From assembly GCA_950022295.1 (NCBI GenBank), contig OX465597.1:62669016-62733015 (forward strand): a stretch of DNA of 64,000 nt, given 5' to 3'. Below the pieces are notes generated by a model, which was not told where the DNA came from, ran no database searches, and saw nothing but the letters and a program-made list of their open reading frames with translations. Both the position numbers and the translations under genes were made by a program. This DNA is from Bromus sterilis. Lineage: Eukaryota > Streptophyta > Magnoliopsida > Poales > Poaceae. This document shows positions 20,511 through 33,906 of the stretch, one piece after another; the first letter of the stretch is position 1; the number at the start of each line of letters is the position of its first letter.

Positions 20511-22301
20511 TGTTGGGAATGTGCCCTAGAGGCAAATAAAATATGTTTTATCGAGCATATTCCATTAGTTCATAATATGTTTGATACTATGCTATAACTG
20601 TATTAAGCGGAAACATTAATACAGGTGTGGTATACAAACAACCAGGTCCCTAGTAAACCCTAGTATATTAATCCATTGGGCGATTGATGATCAAGGTTTC
20701 CTGATCATGAGACAATGGCGTCTGTTGACAATGGAGTCGTATCATTGGATAATGATATGATGGACATACACCCACCAGAAGTGTTGTGATGTGATCAAGT
20801 CACATAGTTCGACATTGCGATAACTATAACGTAGTGACCAGCTCCTTTGACCGTAATGATCATACGTAATTGTCATCTATGAGGAGACTTTGATTTGTAT
20901 CCCACCGCCTGACTGAAATATGCTGGCTATAATGGTGCACTTTGGGTATTCCGAAATAGATGGTTGATGAGTATGAAAATAGATCAAAGCGGGATTTGTC
21001 CATCCGTGTGACGGATAGGTACTCTGGGCCCACTCGGTGATATTGCATCATAAAGTTTGCAAACGTGTGACTAGGTCACGGAGTTGTAATATCACGGGAA
21101 CGAGTAAACTTGTTTGTTGAGAACGAGGACGAACTAGGTATATTGGATACCGATGATCAAACCTCGGACAAGCAAAGTACCATAGGACAAAGGGAACAGC
21201 CACACGGTTAACGGATCCAACAGCGATTGAAGTTCATTCGATGGAAGCGCAGGGGCTATCAAGGATTGTAACCAGGTCCAATTGATTAGTCATTGATCAA
21301 TGAGAATTGTCTCGATCATGTCTGCTGTTTCCCGGACCGTAGGGTGTTACACTTAAGGGTACTCGACGGAGTAGGGATTGATTCGGGATCACCGGAGAAA
21401 TTGGAGAGAACACCGGAATTGTTCCGATGAAGGCCGGAAGTTGTTCCGGGTATTTTGAAAGGTTTAAAATATATTTAATAATGTTTAATATATGTTTTAT
21501 TATTTAATTATCTGAATTAAATATTAAAATGTATTTAAATATAATTAAAAATGGAAGAAAAGGCATATGGGTCTCATAGGGCCCATTAGGGGGAGAGGGA
21601 GTCCTCCCCCATGGGCCATGGCGCCATGAGGGGCCCCACCCCTCTAGGGCTGCGCCAAAACCCCCCTCCCTTGGGATTAGTCCCACCCCGGAAGTGGAGG
21701 GGGGGTGGCACCCCTCCTTGGCCTATATAAGGAGGGGTAGGATGCCCTTTTTTCTTCATACAAATTGATTTGAGACAAGTTTCTCTCATCTCTCTCTCCC
21801 TCCTTTCTCCTTCCTCGAGTGGACTCCCCTTGTTTGGAGTCTACACTTGGTTGGGGATTTCTCCACTATACGCACGCCATTGTGCTACTGGAATCGGGAT
21901 CTAAATCCATCTTCTTTCCGCTGCTCTACTGGTTCGGAGCCCGGAGGGACGTCGGGTATACTGTATGTGTATAATCCCGCGAGGCACTACACTTGTGGTG
22001 CTACTTCATCGTCGTGGTCGTATCGCGAGGTCTTCATCAGCAACGTTCCGACGGGGACGTAATCCCGTCATCGGTCTACAAGGATCGGGTGGCTACAGGA
22101 GTCATCATGGATCTGCGCGGCATCGGGGATTGCCGGTACGACTACACCAACCACGTTCATGCGGGAACGTTTCCTGCTTAACGGACTACATACTGGTATG
22201 GGATCTATTTCTGTCTGTTACTTGCATCAGCATAGCATAGGTCTTGGGTATGGGTCTCGTAGGTTATGAAAATTTTGTGTTTTCTGCCCCGAACCCCAAC
22301 A
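20511..22301 (+). repeat. R7 5' LTR (1791 bp)
   Basis: Near-identical to 27027-28818: about a dozen substitutions in the first 350 bp by eye, fewer later. TATA CCTATATAAGG at 21722-21732 after a GC-rich stretch from 21590. Confidence 0.93.
21590..21732 (+). promoter_or_regulatory. R7 5' LTR promoter
   Basis: GC-rich block containing GGGGGAG, CTCCCCC, GGGCCATGGCGCCATG and AGGGGTGG-type words, then CCTATATAAGG. Repeated in the 3' LTR, TATA at 28239-28249. Similar in position to, but different in sequence from, the Gypsy GC box. Confidence 0.55.
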
Positions 22302-22302
22302 G

Positions 22303-22315
22303 TGGTATCATGAGC
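22303..22315 (+). other. R7 primer-binding site
   Basis: TGGTATCATGAGC directly after the 5' LTR. Resembles the initiator-Met PBS TGGTATCAGAGC used by Copia elements, with a small change. Confidence 0.7.
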
Positions 22316-25300
22316 AAGGCTATGCGTAGATTTATTGTACGGATAGAACACATCTAGTATGTGGGCATCAATTCTCCAATTGTTACCCTCTCACGTATAC
22401 TCATTTAGCATTGCGGCAATGTTTGATGAAGCGGCCCCCGACCGACCTTACGCGTTTACGCGAGACTGGTTCCACGCTTGACATATGGCTTGTACCATAT
22501 AAAGTGGCTGGGGGTGTCTGTCTCTCTGCATTAGCGATGCGAAGATGTTTGCAACGGAAGGCCCCGACAGGGGTGTAATAGAGACAATTGCGGGATTGGT
22601 GTTGTGGCTTGTTTTCGCAGGATAGAAAGCGGTTCTTTTCTCGAAACCCCTAGCAGCCATGTAAAATTTGCAAAAGATAAAGTAGAAAGGCGTTTTAACT
22701 TTAATTTGCATGAAGGGGGATCATAGGTTGTATGATTTACAGTTTTACTTCCTGTTTTATGCTAGTATGCTAGATATATCGACGGTAGCACGATACAGGA
22801 CCATCTCTCACAATACCAACATTGTGTTCTCCCTTGGTGGGCACCGCCTGGAAGGTTCTCCCATATGGCTTGATGCTCCGTACATACCGGAGTTGTCCTA
22901 CATATTAAACGGAGTTCGCATGAGGTTGGGTTCGGCAAGCCTGGCATATGCAGATATGGACTTGCTGAACAGCTAACATCAAGGTTCGATTGGCAGGCTT
23001 GACGTATGTAGATGCGGGCCTGGAACACAGGAGACCGAAAGGTCGAGCACGAGTCACATTCCTGATGTGATTGGCTTAGAGGCCTACCTGGTTCGCATAC
23101 TGATGACCGTGACGATCGGGGGAGGTATATATGGGGGCTGGGATTGTGTAATCACTTAGTTAAATTGAGAGGTGTTTTTTCTAAGTGGGAGCTTTCTAGA
23201 AATTTGAGATAAAATTGAAACTCCACATTATGAACTTAATCTTCATGTCTTAGCAAATATCATTGTAGACAACGTCATACCAATGTTTAGAACTATGGCT
23301 CTTTTAGTATGATAGAACTTAAGGTAAATGGGTCTTACTTCATTGATGTGTACCAACACCATTAGAGACATACTCATTAGTAATGACTTGCTAAACATAA
23401 TATGAAGAACTGCTAGGAGATACACCTGATAACTCCGTATTCAAGGAAGATGATGATGAGTATCGTACTCACCGTCACTTATGAATGACTGTCCAATACA
23501 CCATAATTCATTCTATGGAATCTGAATTGTGAATGCATGTTAACCAACATGTATGACGTGCTAGGTGAACTTGAAAGCACTTGGTCACGAATCAGAGTAA
23601 TGGAATATGAGTATATGGATGGGGTTTCTTTCAACTATGGTGGAAGGAACAACCTGCTGAGAAAGTCACTTGGAAAATGTATAAGATACATGGAACACCT
23701 TGTGTATAACTTGGACTACTGAATGACTGGTTACTTTGCGATAACTGGGGAGTTGCATCCGCTTCCTCCCAGTTACAAAGACCATGTATGGACTATGTCA
23801 TGAAGGAGAATCGTTCACCTGTCATGAGGTCATGGTTAAAGTTGAGAACTTTAAGAGTAGAACCAATGCAGGAATGGTCATTGACGGAGAAGGTATATTT
23901 GATATACGAGTTATAAATGTCTTTCCCACGAAACACTAATTGCGGTTGATTAATTATTCGATGCTTGAAATTACTGCTTGAGAGTGACTTGGAAGGGATG
24001 AGGTGACAATGTGTGCTGACGGCAATCAAGATAGTTGATGGTCGACAACACTCTCCCTCTACATCTATCAATTGATTAATATATGAATAAATTTTATGAT
24101 CGTTTGAATGTGAACTTTATTAGTGTGTCTTGCATCTTGCGAAGACAATTATTCATATTAGTGAGAAACAAGTCAGTTGTTCTCCTTTTATGAATGATAT
24201 CTCTTATGGTCACATTACGATTATGAATGAGTTATTCTTATATTGATGATAGTTGTTTGATCATTTATAAGAAATATTGTAATGCCAAGAAATATCCAGG
24301 CTTAATAATGACACTACAGTTTAAGTCATGAATGGTATGATGATGTCTTAAGATACTTGATCTCTTGACACATACAAACCATGCCTTTTAGGTGAGATGA
24401 CTAAAACCTCGCATTCTGGTAAACGGAATGTGTACTGATTGTTGAGTATCATACATTGTGATGTATCGTATGTCAGCATGTGGTGAATTTCATTATTTCG
24501 TGAACTTTGTATGTGGACTTAGATGAATACTTGTATTCACTAATGAAACATGAGTCTGAAATAATTTGATATGATCAAAAAGGATTTCAGAGTAAAGATG
24601 GATATTAAATTAACAAGAAAGACAAGTCTCTACGATTTGATCAAAGTGACAAATGTTTGAGTTAGTCTTGGGCATAAAGACTTGTGTGAAAGTTGTTCCA
24701 CAAATTGCAATGTCTTGAGACACTTCAATATGATTGACGTGCCTGAACATTGTGATCATATTCTATCAAAAAGTGTATGGTCTAAGTTATCTCTTACCAA
24801 GTTACGTTATTATTGTTTAGAGTTATTAATTTAATATGCAAACTCACTTCAGCATAGGGAACCATCTGAGTTCGTGGAAACCAACACTATATATGTCATG
24901 GTGTGTTGTGGTTTCTGGGAAGCTTGATTTATGTAAGATAAATTATCTTTGTAGTGTATCCTTAGACAACTATGGATGCATCTTCCACAACTAGAACCAA
25001 AAGGAGCAAAACTTGTATTGCTATGTTTGGTGTTTGTCAAGAATTGTTCTTGATAAATGTGGTAATGGAAGAAAAGTGAAAGTTCAACCAAGGTAATTGA
25101 CCTTGCCTCCAAATGTCAGAGTAGTGCAAAGGAATATGTTCTGGAAGCAAAGCTCTACAATAAGAGGAGAAACTAATGATAATGATCATGATGTTCTGAT
25201 GGGAGCCTTTACTGAGAAAGGTAGGATTCAAGAATATATATTTGCCCCTGGTGCAAAATGATATTCATGATTCACTTGTCATGTTAATGGAACAAGACAT

Positions 25301-27026
25301 TCCTACGAACTACAAAGAAGCGATGGTGGACCTCAGTACGAGATATGACTACGAGTCATGAAATCCTATGTTGAGTTACATTTAAGATTGCTTGAATCTT
25401 ATCAAGTAAGGAGGTTACTTGATATTCACAATAACTTCAGAGTTATAAGGAATAAATGTGAACATCAAAGGGACGTCAAGATTGGTTTGTCACAAAGATT
25501 GTTTCTGACAAATTCAATGGGTTGACTACAATGTGTAGCAATGCTTGAGTCAAAGGGATATTCACTACGATTGATCCAGGATTGTTATCAATACCGTGAC
25601 TTCCTCAAATCTTGTATTTGAAGAAGTGTTGTAATTGGTACAACAAGAAGGTTTTGGAAAAACATATGGATACTAGTGTCTCGTAAACTGAATTCTCATT
25701 TTGATGGATGATCAAAGGATTTTGGACTTAACCAAAATATCGAGGAAACATGCATTTGCATGAAACTGAGTGGGAGCTGAATAGTTTCCTGAAACTTAAT
25801 ATGTAGACGACATATTTTGAGTGGGAGCTATGGGAGTATTATCCTAGACTTATATGTAAATGACATATTTGAGTAGGATCCATGTGGTTAGTATCCTGAA
25901 CTTAATATGTGTCTGATATATCTAAGTGGGAGCCATGTGGATGTTATCCTTGTCTTATATGTGGCCGACATATTTGAGTGGGAGCAATATGAGTGTTATC
26001 CTATAACTTAATATGTGCATGACATATTTGAGTGGGAGCATGATAACATTCTCATATATGGATAACATATTATGAATGGTGCAGTTGGTGTTAATGATTA
26101 TTTGAATCTTTCATAAATGAAGATGAATAAGTATTAAGCATTGAAGATCTATTAAGATAGATATGTGTTTAATAACATTGAGTCGTAATACTTTCCTGGA
26201 TAAGATTCTGAAGGAGTTCAGAATAGGACAAGTCAAGAAGTGGTCCTTACTTGTATATCCAAGAGAAGTGTTGAGTTAATCTCAGTACAAGAACAATGGT
26301 TAATGGTTAATGAAAGAAATGGATGTGTTGGATCCTCTATGACTTTGTCATAGGTTCTTTCATATAAAACCAGAGTTATGTACTCGACGTAATGTGACCC
26401 AAGTTCTTAGTAGTAAGAACATGTTGTGATATGATTTATGAGTAAATCATTGAACAAAGAGTTAAGTTTATCCTTCAGTGTCTGAAGAGAACTGAGGATA
26501 CATATCAAATTTGTAAAGGATAGTGGACTTGACCATAAATGTTATGCTGGTTCAAGTTTTGACACTAACCTAGAAAATTGAGATATCATACTAATGAATG
26601 CCTAAGTTGAAAGAAACATGGTTAGACATCAAAGTTGCATACAATGCACTAAGGATTGAATCTACATTGATGTGGCTGCTTTAGAAGTAGCAGGAGTTAT
26701 ATTATGGCTTAAGAAGTTCGACTTCTGATTGAGTGAGTTTCAAGTGTGCATGACTATGGGAAAGTCCGCGTGACCCACCGGATGTCATTGCTATGACACA
26801 ACAAACGAAGTCTCACTTCACCGCCAAATATATATACCTCATCATTATAGTGGATAATGAAGGAATGTCAAATTAGGTGACATTATGATTTTCAAAAGGA
26901 CATACGGTTCTGAATGGTACCCAGACCGGTGATACAACCTCTTCCACTGGCAAGAATGATCAATAAGGAGTTATAATCCAGAGAAAATGCAACTAGATTA
27001 TTTGTACTCTAGTGCAAGTGGGAGAC
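22316..27026 (+). pseudogene. R7 interior: heavily decayed Copia polyprotein
   Basis: AT-rich, no long frame. Traces of Copia RT remain: PTNYKEAM encoded near 25297-25320 and YVDDIF at about 25800-25817. The latter lies in a tandem array of the YVDD region (25768-26080). Gag, protease and integrase cannot be recognised by reading. Ends with the PPT AAGTGGGAGAC (27016-27026). Confidence 0.6.
25768..26080 (+). repeat. R7 tandem repeat of about 52 bp covering the RT YVDD codons
   Basis: Units start with GAGTGGGAGC-like sequence at 25768, 25819, 25871, 25924, 25976 and 26030 (spacing 51, 52, 53, 52, 54 bp). Each contains a TATGTxxxxGACATAT core; the first reads Tyr-Val-Asp-Asp-Ile-Phe and later ones are variants. 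The final unit is partial. Confidence 0.75.
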
Positions 27027-28818
27027 TGTTGGGAATGTGCCCTAGAGGCAAATAAAATATTTTTTATCGAGCATATTCCATTTGTTCATAATACGTTTGA
27101 TACTATGCTATAACTGTATTAAGCGGAAACATTAATACATGTGTAGTATACAAACAACCAGGTCCCTAGTAAACCCTAGTATGCTAGTCCATTGGGCGAT
27201 TGATGATCAAGGTTTCCTAATCATGAGACAATGGCGTCTGTTGACAATGGAGTCGTATCATTGGATAATGATATGATGGACATACACCCACCAGAAGTGT
27301 TGCGATGTGATCAAGTCACATAGTTCGACACTGCGATAACTATAACGTAGTGACCAGATCCTTTGACCGTAATGATCATACGTAATTGTCATCTATGAGG
27401 AGACTTTGATTTGTATCCCACCGCCTGACTGAAATATGCTGGCTATAACGGTGCACTTTGGGTATTCCGAAATAGATGGTTGATGAGTATGCAAATAGAT
27501 CAAAGCGGGATTTGTCTATCCGTGTGACGGATAGGTACTCTGGGCCCACTCGGTGATATTGCATCATAAGGTTTGCAAACGTGTGACTAGGTCACAGAGT
27601 TGTAATATCACGGGAACGAGTAAACTTGTTTGTTGAGAACGAGGACGAACTAGGTATATTGGATACCGATGATCAAACCTCGGACAAGCAAAGTACCATA
27701 GGACAAAGGGAACAGGCACACGGTTAACGGATCCAACAACGATTGAAGTTCATTCGATGGAAGCGCAGGGGCTATCAAGGATTGTAACCATGTCCAATTG
27801 ATTAGTCATTGATCAATGAGAATGGTCTCGATCATGTCTGCTGTTTCCCGGACCGTAGGGTGTTACACTTAAGGGTACTCGACGCAGTAAGGATTGATTC
27901 GGGATCACCGGAGAAATTGGAGAGAACACCGGAATTGTTCCGATGAAGGCCGGAAGTTGTTCCGGGTATTTTGAAAGGTTCAAAATATATTTAATAATGT
28001 TTAATATATGTTTTATTATTTAATTATCTGAATTAAATATTAAAATGTATTTACATATAATTAAAAATGGAAGAAAAGGCATATGGGCCTCATAGGGCCC
28101 ATTAGGGGGAGAGGGAGTCCTCCCCCATGGGCCATGGCGCCATGAGGGGGCCCACCCCCCTAGGGCTGCGCCAAAACCCCCCTCCCTTGGGATTAGTCCC
28201 ACCCCGGAAGTGGAGGGGGGGGTGGCACCCCTCCTTGGCCTATATAAGGAGGGGTAGGGTGCCCTTTTTTCTTCATACAAATTGATTTGAGAAAAGTTTC
28301 TCTCATCTCTCTCTCCCTCCTTTCTCCTTCCTCGAGTGGACTCCCCTTGTTTGGAGTCTACACTTGGTTGGGGATTTCTCCACTATACGCACACCGTCGT
28401 GCTACTGGAATCGGGATCTAAATCCATCTTCTTTCCGCTGCTCTACTGGTTCGGAGCCCGGAGGGACGTCGGGTATACTGTATGTGTATAATCCCGCGAG
28501 GCACTACACTTGTGGTGCTACTTCACCGTCGTGGTCGTATCGCGAGGTCTTCATCAGCAACGTTCCGACGGGGACGTAATCCCGTCATCGGTCTACAAGG
28601 ATCGGGTGGCTACAGGAGTCATCATGGATCTGCGCGGCATCGGGGATTGCCGGTACGACTACACCAACCAAGTTCATGCAGGAACGTTTCCCGCTTGACG
28701 GACTACATACTGGTATGTGATCTATTTCTGTCCGTTAATTGCATCAGCATAGCATAGGTCTTGGGTATGGGTCTCGTAGGTTATGAAATTTTTTTGTTTT
28801 CTGCCCCGAACCCCAACA
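27027..28818 (+). repeat. R7 3' LTR (1792 bp)
   Basis: TGTTGGGAATG...AACCCCAACA, homologous end to end to 20511-22301, followed by TSD copy GTTTT. Confidence 0.93.
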
Positions 28819-28824
28819 GTTTTC

Positions 28825-28842
28825 TGGCGCCGTTGCTGGGGA
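28825..28842 (+). other. R6 primer-binding site
   Basis: TGGCGCCGTTGCTGGGGA. In the uninterrupted R6 it would lie about 10 nt after the 5' LTR; R7 has separated the two. Confidence 0.82.
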
Positions 28843-28968
28843 CTCCAGTCTACAAGATAGGGGAGTTGCACACTATCTTTTATCTTTGCTTTTTAGTCTT
28901 GTTAGTTTACCTTTCATTTTTTACTTTTGTGTCCCTTATCCAAAATACCAAAAATACCTGCTGCTACT

Positions 28969-30464
28969 ATGGGTTCCAATGAAAACACCAAGTTGTGTAA
29001 CTTCACTAGTCACAACACAACAGTGACTTTATCTGCACTCCTATTGCTCCACCTGCCACTTCAGCACCTTCTTATGAAATTAAACCAGCTCTGCTTAATC
29101 TTGTTATGAAAGATCAATTCTCAGGTGCTGGAGAGGATGCTGCCTTGCACTTAAATAATTTTATTGAGATATGTGATATGCAAAAGTACAAGGAAGTGGA
29201 TGGAGACATCGTCAAGCTGAAGCTTTTTCCTTTCTCTCTGAGAGGAAGAGCCAAGGAGTGGCTGCAATCCTTACCCAAGAACAGTATCGATTCTTGGAGC
29301 AAATGCAAAGATGCTCTTATAGGGAAGTATTATCCCCCTGCTAAAATTATTCAATTGAGGAGTAACATTATGAATTTCAGGCAATTGGATAATGAACACG
29401 TTGCCCAGGCTTGGGAACGTATGAAGACGCTTGTCAAGAACTGCCCCACACATGGACTGACTACCTGGATGGTTATCCAGACTTTTTATGCGGGCTTGAA
29501 CTTTACCTCGCGGAACCTGTTAGATTCGGCCGTGGGAGAAACTTTTATGTCAACCACACTTGGTGCTGCCACAAAGCAACTTGATGAGATGATGCTAAAC
29601 TACTCTCAGTGGCACACCGAACGATCTCCAACTGGTAAGAAGGTAAATTCTGTCAAGGAGATCTCCTCTCTAAATGAAAAGGTTGACCTTATCATGTCTC
29701 TACTTACCAAGCAAGCTCCTGTCGATCCTCAGGATGTTCCTTTAAATTCCTTGGTTGCTCAAGAACAAGTAGATGTGAACTTTATCTCTACAAACAACTT
29801 CAAGAATAATGCTTATAGGAGTAATTTTGGTAGCAACAATCCTAGGCCTTTCCCATCCAACAACTATGGGAACAACAACACTTATCCAAGCGCCAAAAAC
29901 TCCACTTTTGAACTAGAGACGTTGCTCAAAGACTTTATCACTACCCAAAAAGCCTTCAACAAGAGTGTGGAAGAGAAACTAGATAAATTAGATATCCTCT
30001 CTTCGAAGGTAGACAACATAGCCCATGATGTAGAGATGCTGAGGATTAGAACTTCTCCTCCTGAGGAGAGGAAGACCACTCCTACGAATGCCATCCAAGT
30101 CCAAATTAATGAAAACATTAGGATGTTGGGAAAACTAAAAGAGAGATGGGCCAGAGAAAAGGAGGAAGAAGAGAGAGTTAAGAGCCTTCCTACTTACCAC
30201 ACAGTAGCCACTATCCAAGTAGTTGAGGATGTCCAAACTGTTAGCACCCATCACACCCCTAGTCCCACTGGACCTACCAATGGTGATGCTACCACCTCAA
30301 CCATAGATGAAGAAACCTCTATGAACATAGAGGCTTTCAAACAAGTAAGCCTAAATGATATCACTACCTCCTTGATAGATAGTAGTGACCTAGACTTTGA
30401 CAACTGCACTTTACCTGAAGTTATTGGTTTCCTACACAAGATGTCTAGAGACCCTCACACTTAA
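28969..30464 (+). pseudogene. R6 gag, frameshifted
   Basis: Probable start ATG 28969 (MGSNENTKL); a frameshift near 29030 joins the long frame 29106-30464 (452 aa), whose reading extends upstream through APSYEIKPALLNLV without a stop. The gag core is at about residues 1-150 of that frame (EDAALHLNNFIEIC, KLFPFSLRGRAKEWLQSLP, KYYPPAKIIQLR). A Asn-rich segment follows, then a charged coiled-coil-like segment (FNKSVEEKLDKLDILSSKVDNI). It ends in a stop where relatives continue into protease. No CCHC knuckle seen. Confidence 0.82.
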
Positions 30465-31002
30465 TCTTGCCTTCACAGAGCATATCACTAATGCTCTAAT
30501 CAAAGTTAGGGAGGAGAAGCTTAGACTTGAAGCCTCCATACCTAGGAAGCTAGAAGGTGGTTGGGATCCTATGATAAAAATCAAATTGAATAACTTCTCT
30601 TGTTATGCTCTTTGTGATGTTGGAGCAAGTACCTCTGTTATGCCCAAAAGAATGTATGATATGCTTGAATTAAAACCTTTTGATCCTTGTTCTTTTGGTG
30701 TTCGTCTTGTTGATTCTTCCATAAAGAAGCCTTTGGGGAAGATCGATGATGTTCTTATCATTGTCAATGACAATTATGTTCCCGTTGATTTCACTATTAT
30801 GGACATTGAGTGTGAGCCCTCTTATCCAATTATTTTGGGACGTCCTTTTCTTCGCACAATTAGTGTTGTTATTGACATGAAAGAGGGGAATATCAAATTC
30901 CAATTCCCTCTCAAGAAAGGAATGGAACATTTCCCTATAAAAAAGATTAAGTTACCTTTTGAGTCCGTCACACGGGCTAGTTATTCTCTTGAAAAGACTT
31001 GA
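30430..31002 (+). pseudogene. R6 protease, out of frame with gag
   Basis: Frame 30397-31002 carries LNLAFTEHITNALIKVREEK, then the aspartic protease with DVG in YALCDVGASTSVMPKR and GRPFLRTISVVIDMKEGN, ending in KKIKLPFESVTRASY. The join with gag needs a one-base shift near 30455-30465. After the stop no RT follows, as in other non-autonomous relatives. Confidence 0.8.
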
Positions 31003-33906
31003 TCTTCTGCTTTAAGCCTAGCTAATGGCTCTAAAGAAGCGCTTTCGGGAGGCAGCCCGCAACGAATTTAGGTTTTTCTTTTTGCTTTTCTTCTGTTCTT
31101 AGTGGTCTTGATGATTTTTACTACTGTAGCAACATCATTGTATCTTTACTTTTCAAGCTTTGTGCCAAGTTTAGCCTCATACGACAAGGGAAGTAAAAGT
31201 TGTGACATGCTGTCCAGAAAACAGATTCTGTCCTCGTGACTAGAAAAATCATAGAAAAATCCTAGTTCATCTTTTTGAGCTGAATGTTTTACACAGCGTT
31301 CTCTATACAATTAAGAAACTTTCGTATGTTCTGAGTTTTTTTATTTGACTTGCATAAGTACCTGTAAAAAAATCGTTTTTACCTGCTGGTCCGTTTTTCA
31401 CAGATTCTGTCCTGTTTTGCCTTTTCTTCGTTTTGCAAACCTTAAGCTTGCTTTTTCTTTGCAAAATCTTTTGGTCAGGCAAGAGAAACAGTACATCTTC
31501 CTGGAAATCTTTATTTGCAGTAGAGGAAAATTATTTTAATAGGGCACTAACCTCTCTAATCAGTCTACAATGAGTTATGTATGAAGGGAGTTTTCAAGTG
31601 CGCGATGGAAGATGATGAAAGAAGATCTTGGAGTGTCAAACGCTCAAGCTTGGGGATGCCCATGTGCACCCACAATAAATATTCAAGGAGACTCAAGCAT
31701 CTAAGCTTGGGTATGCCCCCGTGCAACCCTTTCTTCATCAACAATTATCAGTCCGTCCCTCGTTGCACTATATTTTTATCACTTCATGTGTTGTGTGCTA
31801 TGCTTGGAGCGTCTCGCTCTTTACTTTTCTAGGTTAGTTTTTGCTTTGTTTGCTGTAGTAACAAGTTAGACCCCAGCTTACTCTTTTGTGTGGGAGAGCT
31901 ACACGCTCCGCTTGAACTAGAACTCCTCATAGGATTTGCATGCTTATTATTTTAGCTGTGAGTTGTTCTTTTTATTTTCTTAGCTGCTGCTCTGTTTAGT
32001 TGTACTGCTTTAGTTTTTCTAGAGCTTTTATTTTGTCTTAGGTTGAACTTTCTATAGGTTGCATGTTTTATCTTGTTAGAGAGTTTGCCTGTTGCACTGA
32101 GTTTTGTGTCTTGACTAGAAAGTAGGTAGTTGAAGTTGCTATTCTCTTTGTAGTAGTAACTTGCAATAGTTTTGAGGTATTGACTAGAGTAATGTTTGAA
32201 CTTTTGGTGTTAAGAGCTCGAGCCAATTAGTGATAGATGTCGTATTTTGGGCAATCCGTGTGTTTTTTGAAAACCAAAAACCCCTGTTGAGAACTCTAGC
32301 TACTAGATGGATCACTAATCTCTGGAGGGTTCGAATATTAGAGAACACTCACGTACCATGAGTCGAGGATGCGCAAGGATAACCAAACCCCCATACACTC
32401 CTCCTCGGGGTACTTGTCTCTTTGTGAACCTCCTAATTATATTGAGAGTTACCGATAATAAGTGCACGAGTTCTTCGGACTAATGTGAGTATTCGAAAGT
32501 TGACACTTCCACCCACCTATACTTTTCTAGCCTCTTCGGTACCGTGCATTGCCCTTTCTCACCTTGATAGTTGGCGCATACTTCGCCGGTGCATCCAAAC
32601 CCTTGGCACGATACACTCTGTCATCATAAGCCTCCTTATATCTTTCCTCAAAACAGCCACCATACCTACCTACAAGGCATTTCCATAGCCTTTCCGAGAT
32701 ACATTAACATGCAACATCCACCTTCTCATGTATTGATCTTCATGTCATACATGCTAATTGCTTGATCGATGAGCCGCATGCTAGTTGGGCCTTGCCCTAA
32801 TCATTGCTACATGACGCGCTAGTATCATTGCATATCCTGCTATCCTGGCAGAGGCATACATTTGCATCATGATAGTTACATCTTCTTTATGTGAGTACTT
32901 CTGTAAAGTGTGAAAGATCTCCTATATTCTTGTAAAATATAGAGTGTTGCCCCTAAAGTGAGGAAAAGATCCCAAAGAGGACAAAATCAAAAGATCCCAA
33001 AGAGGACAAATGAGAGTTAAATAGAAAGAGCCATTGAGGCCACCAAAAAAATACAAAAAATTGAAAAAAGGAGAAAAAGAAAAATAAAAAGAGAGAAGGG
33101 GGAACACTACTATTCCTTTTGAGAGATCCACACTAGTACTTCATCCTCTATCCCTTGTACTCCATAGAGATCATCATCATGCATATAGCTATGTGGGGAC
33201 CTTCACACTGTAGAACTTGGCTTGTATATTCCAATGATGAGCCTCCTGAAACGAGCTCTAGGTCTTCTTGAGCAAGCAAGTTAGATGCACCTCCACTAGT
33301 TTCCTTGGAGAGCTTTTAGCTCACATGTGCATCCGTTGCATGGCAATCCCTACTCCTCACATCATATCTATCATATGGACTTATCTCGCCTATGATTGTC
33401 CTCATTGATGTGAGCCTTTCACACCTTTTTGTCTTCCTCCTCCACCTTCTTTTTGTTTCGCCTTTTAGGTGTCAACTTTCTTGCTCACGCTCATCCATTG
33501 CATGAGTGCTCAAAATATCGAAAGGGAGTGGATCAGTTTGACTTGTACCTGACTAGTGGTCTAGGGACGAGTCAAGATAAGAATCCAAAGGAGACCAAGT
33601 GTGAAACTTTAGTAGATAGTTGTTCTCAACAACCTTTTTCTCTCTTTTTCCCAGTACCCTGCTTGCACGCAAACACCATCTGGAGACATTCGAATCACGG
33701 ACAACGAGAGCTCTTGCACCTTTTGTTCTTTTGTTGCTTGTGTCAATGCTAATATAGACTCTTGCTTGTTAAGACTTGAATTGAATTGCATGCATTAATT
33801 GATTTACTTAAAAGTCCTTATATGGTTGTGTGGCATGTCATCACAGAAATTATGCTTGTTATCATTTACCTACTCGAGGACGAGCAGGAATTAAGCTTGG
33901 GGATGT
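31003..33906 (+). other. R6 3' non-coding region with repeated PPT-like motifs
   Basis: About 2.9 kb without a supported gene. Contains PPT-like CAAGCTTGGGGATGCCC near 31646-31662 and CTAAGCTTGGGTATGCCC near 31701-31718, and the true PPT TTAAGCTTGGGGATGT immediately before the LTR (about 33891-33906). A purine-rich low-complexity A/G stretch lies at 32990-33110. Confidence 0.7.

Larger units (their letters stand above)
20511..28818 (+). mobile_element. R7: decayed Copia-type retrotransposon with well-kept LTRs
   Basis: Plus-strand element inserted 9 bp inside R6, TSD GTTTT (20506-20510 and 28819-28823). LTRs 20511-22301 and 27027-28818; TGTTGGG...CCCAACA ends. PBS TGGTATCATGAGC at 22303 and PPT AAGTGGGAGAC before 27027, both Copia-like. 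The 4.7-kb interior has no frame longer than about 90 codons. It was probably mobilised by proteins from elsewhere. Confidence 0.9.

Noticed and set aside
32990..33110. Purine-rich stretch in R6 as a PPT or gene
   Set aside because: A/G low-complexity DNA, not next to an LTR; the true PPT is at about 33891-33906.
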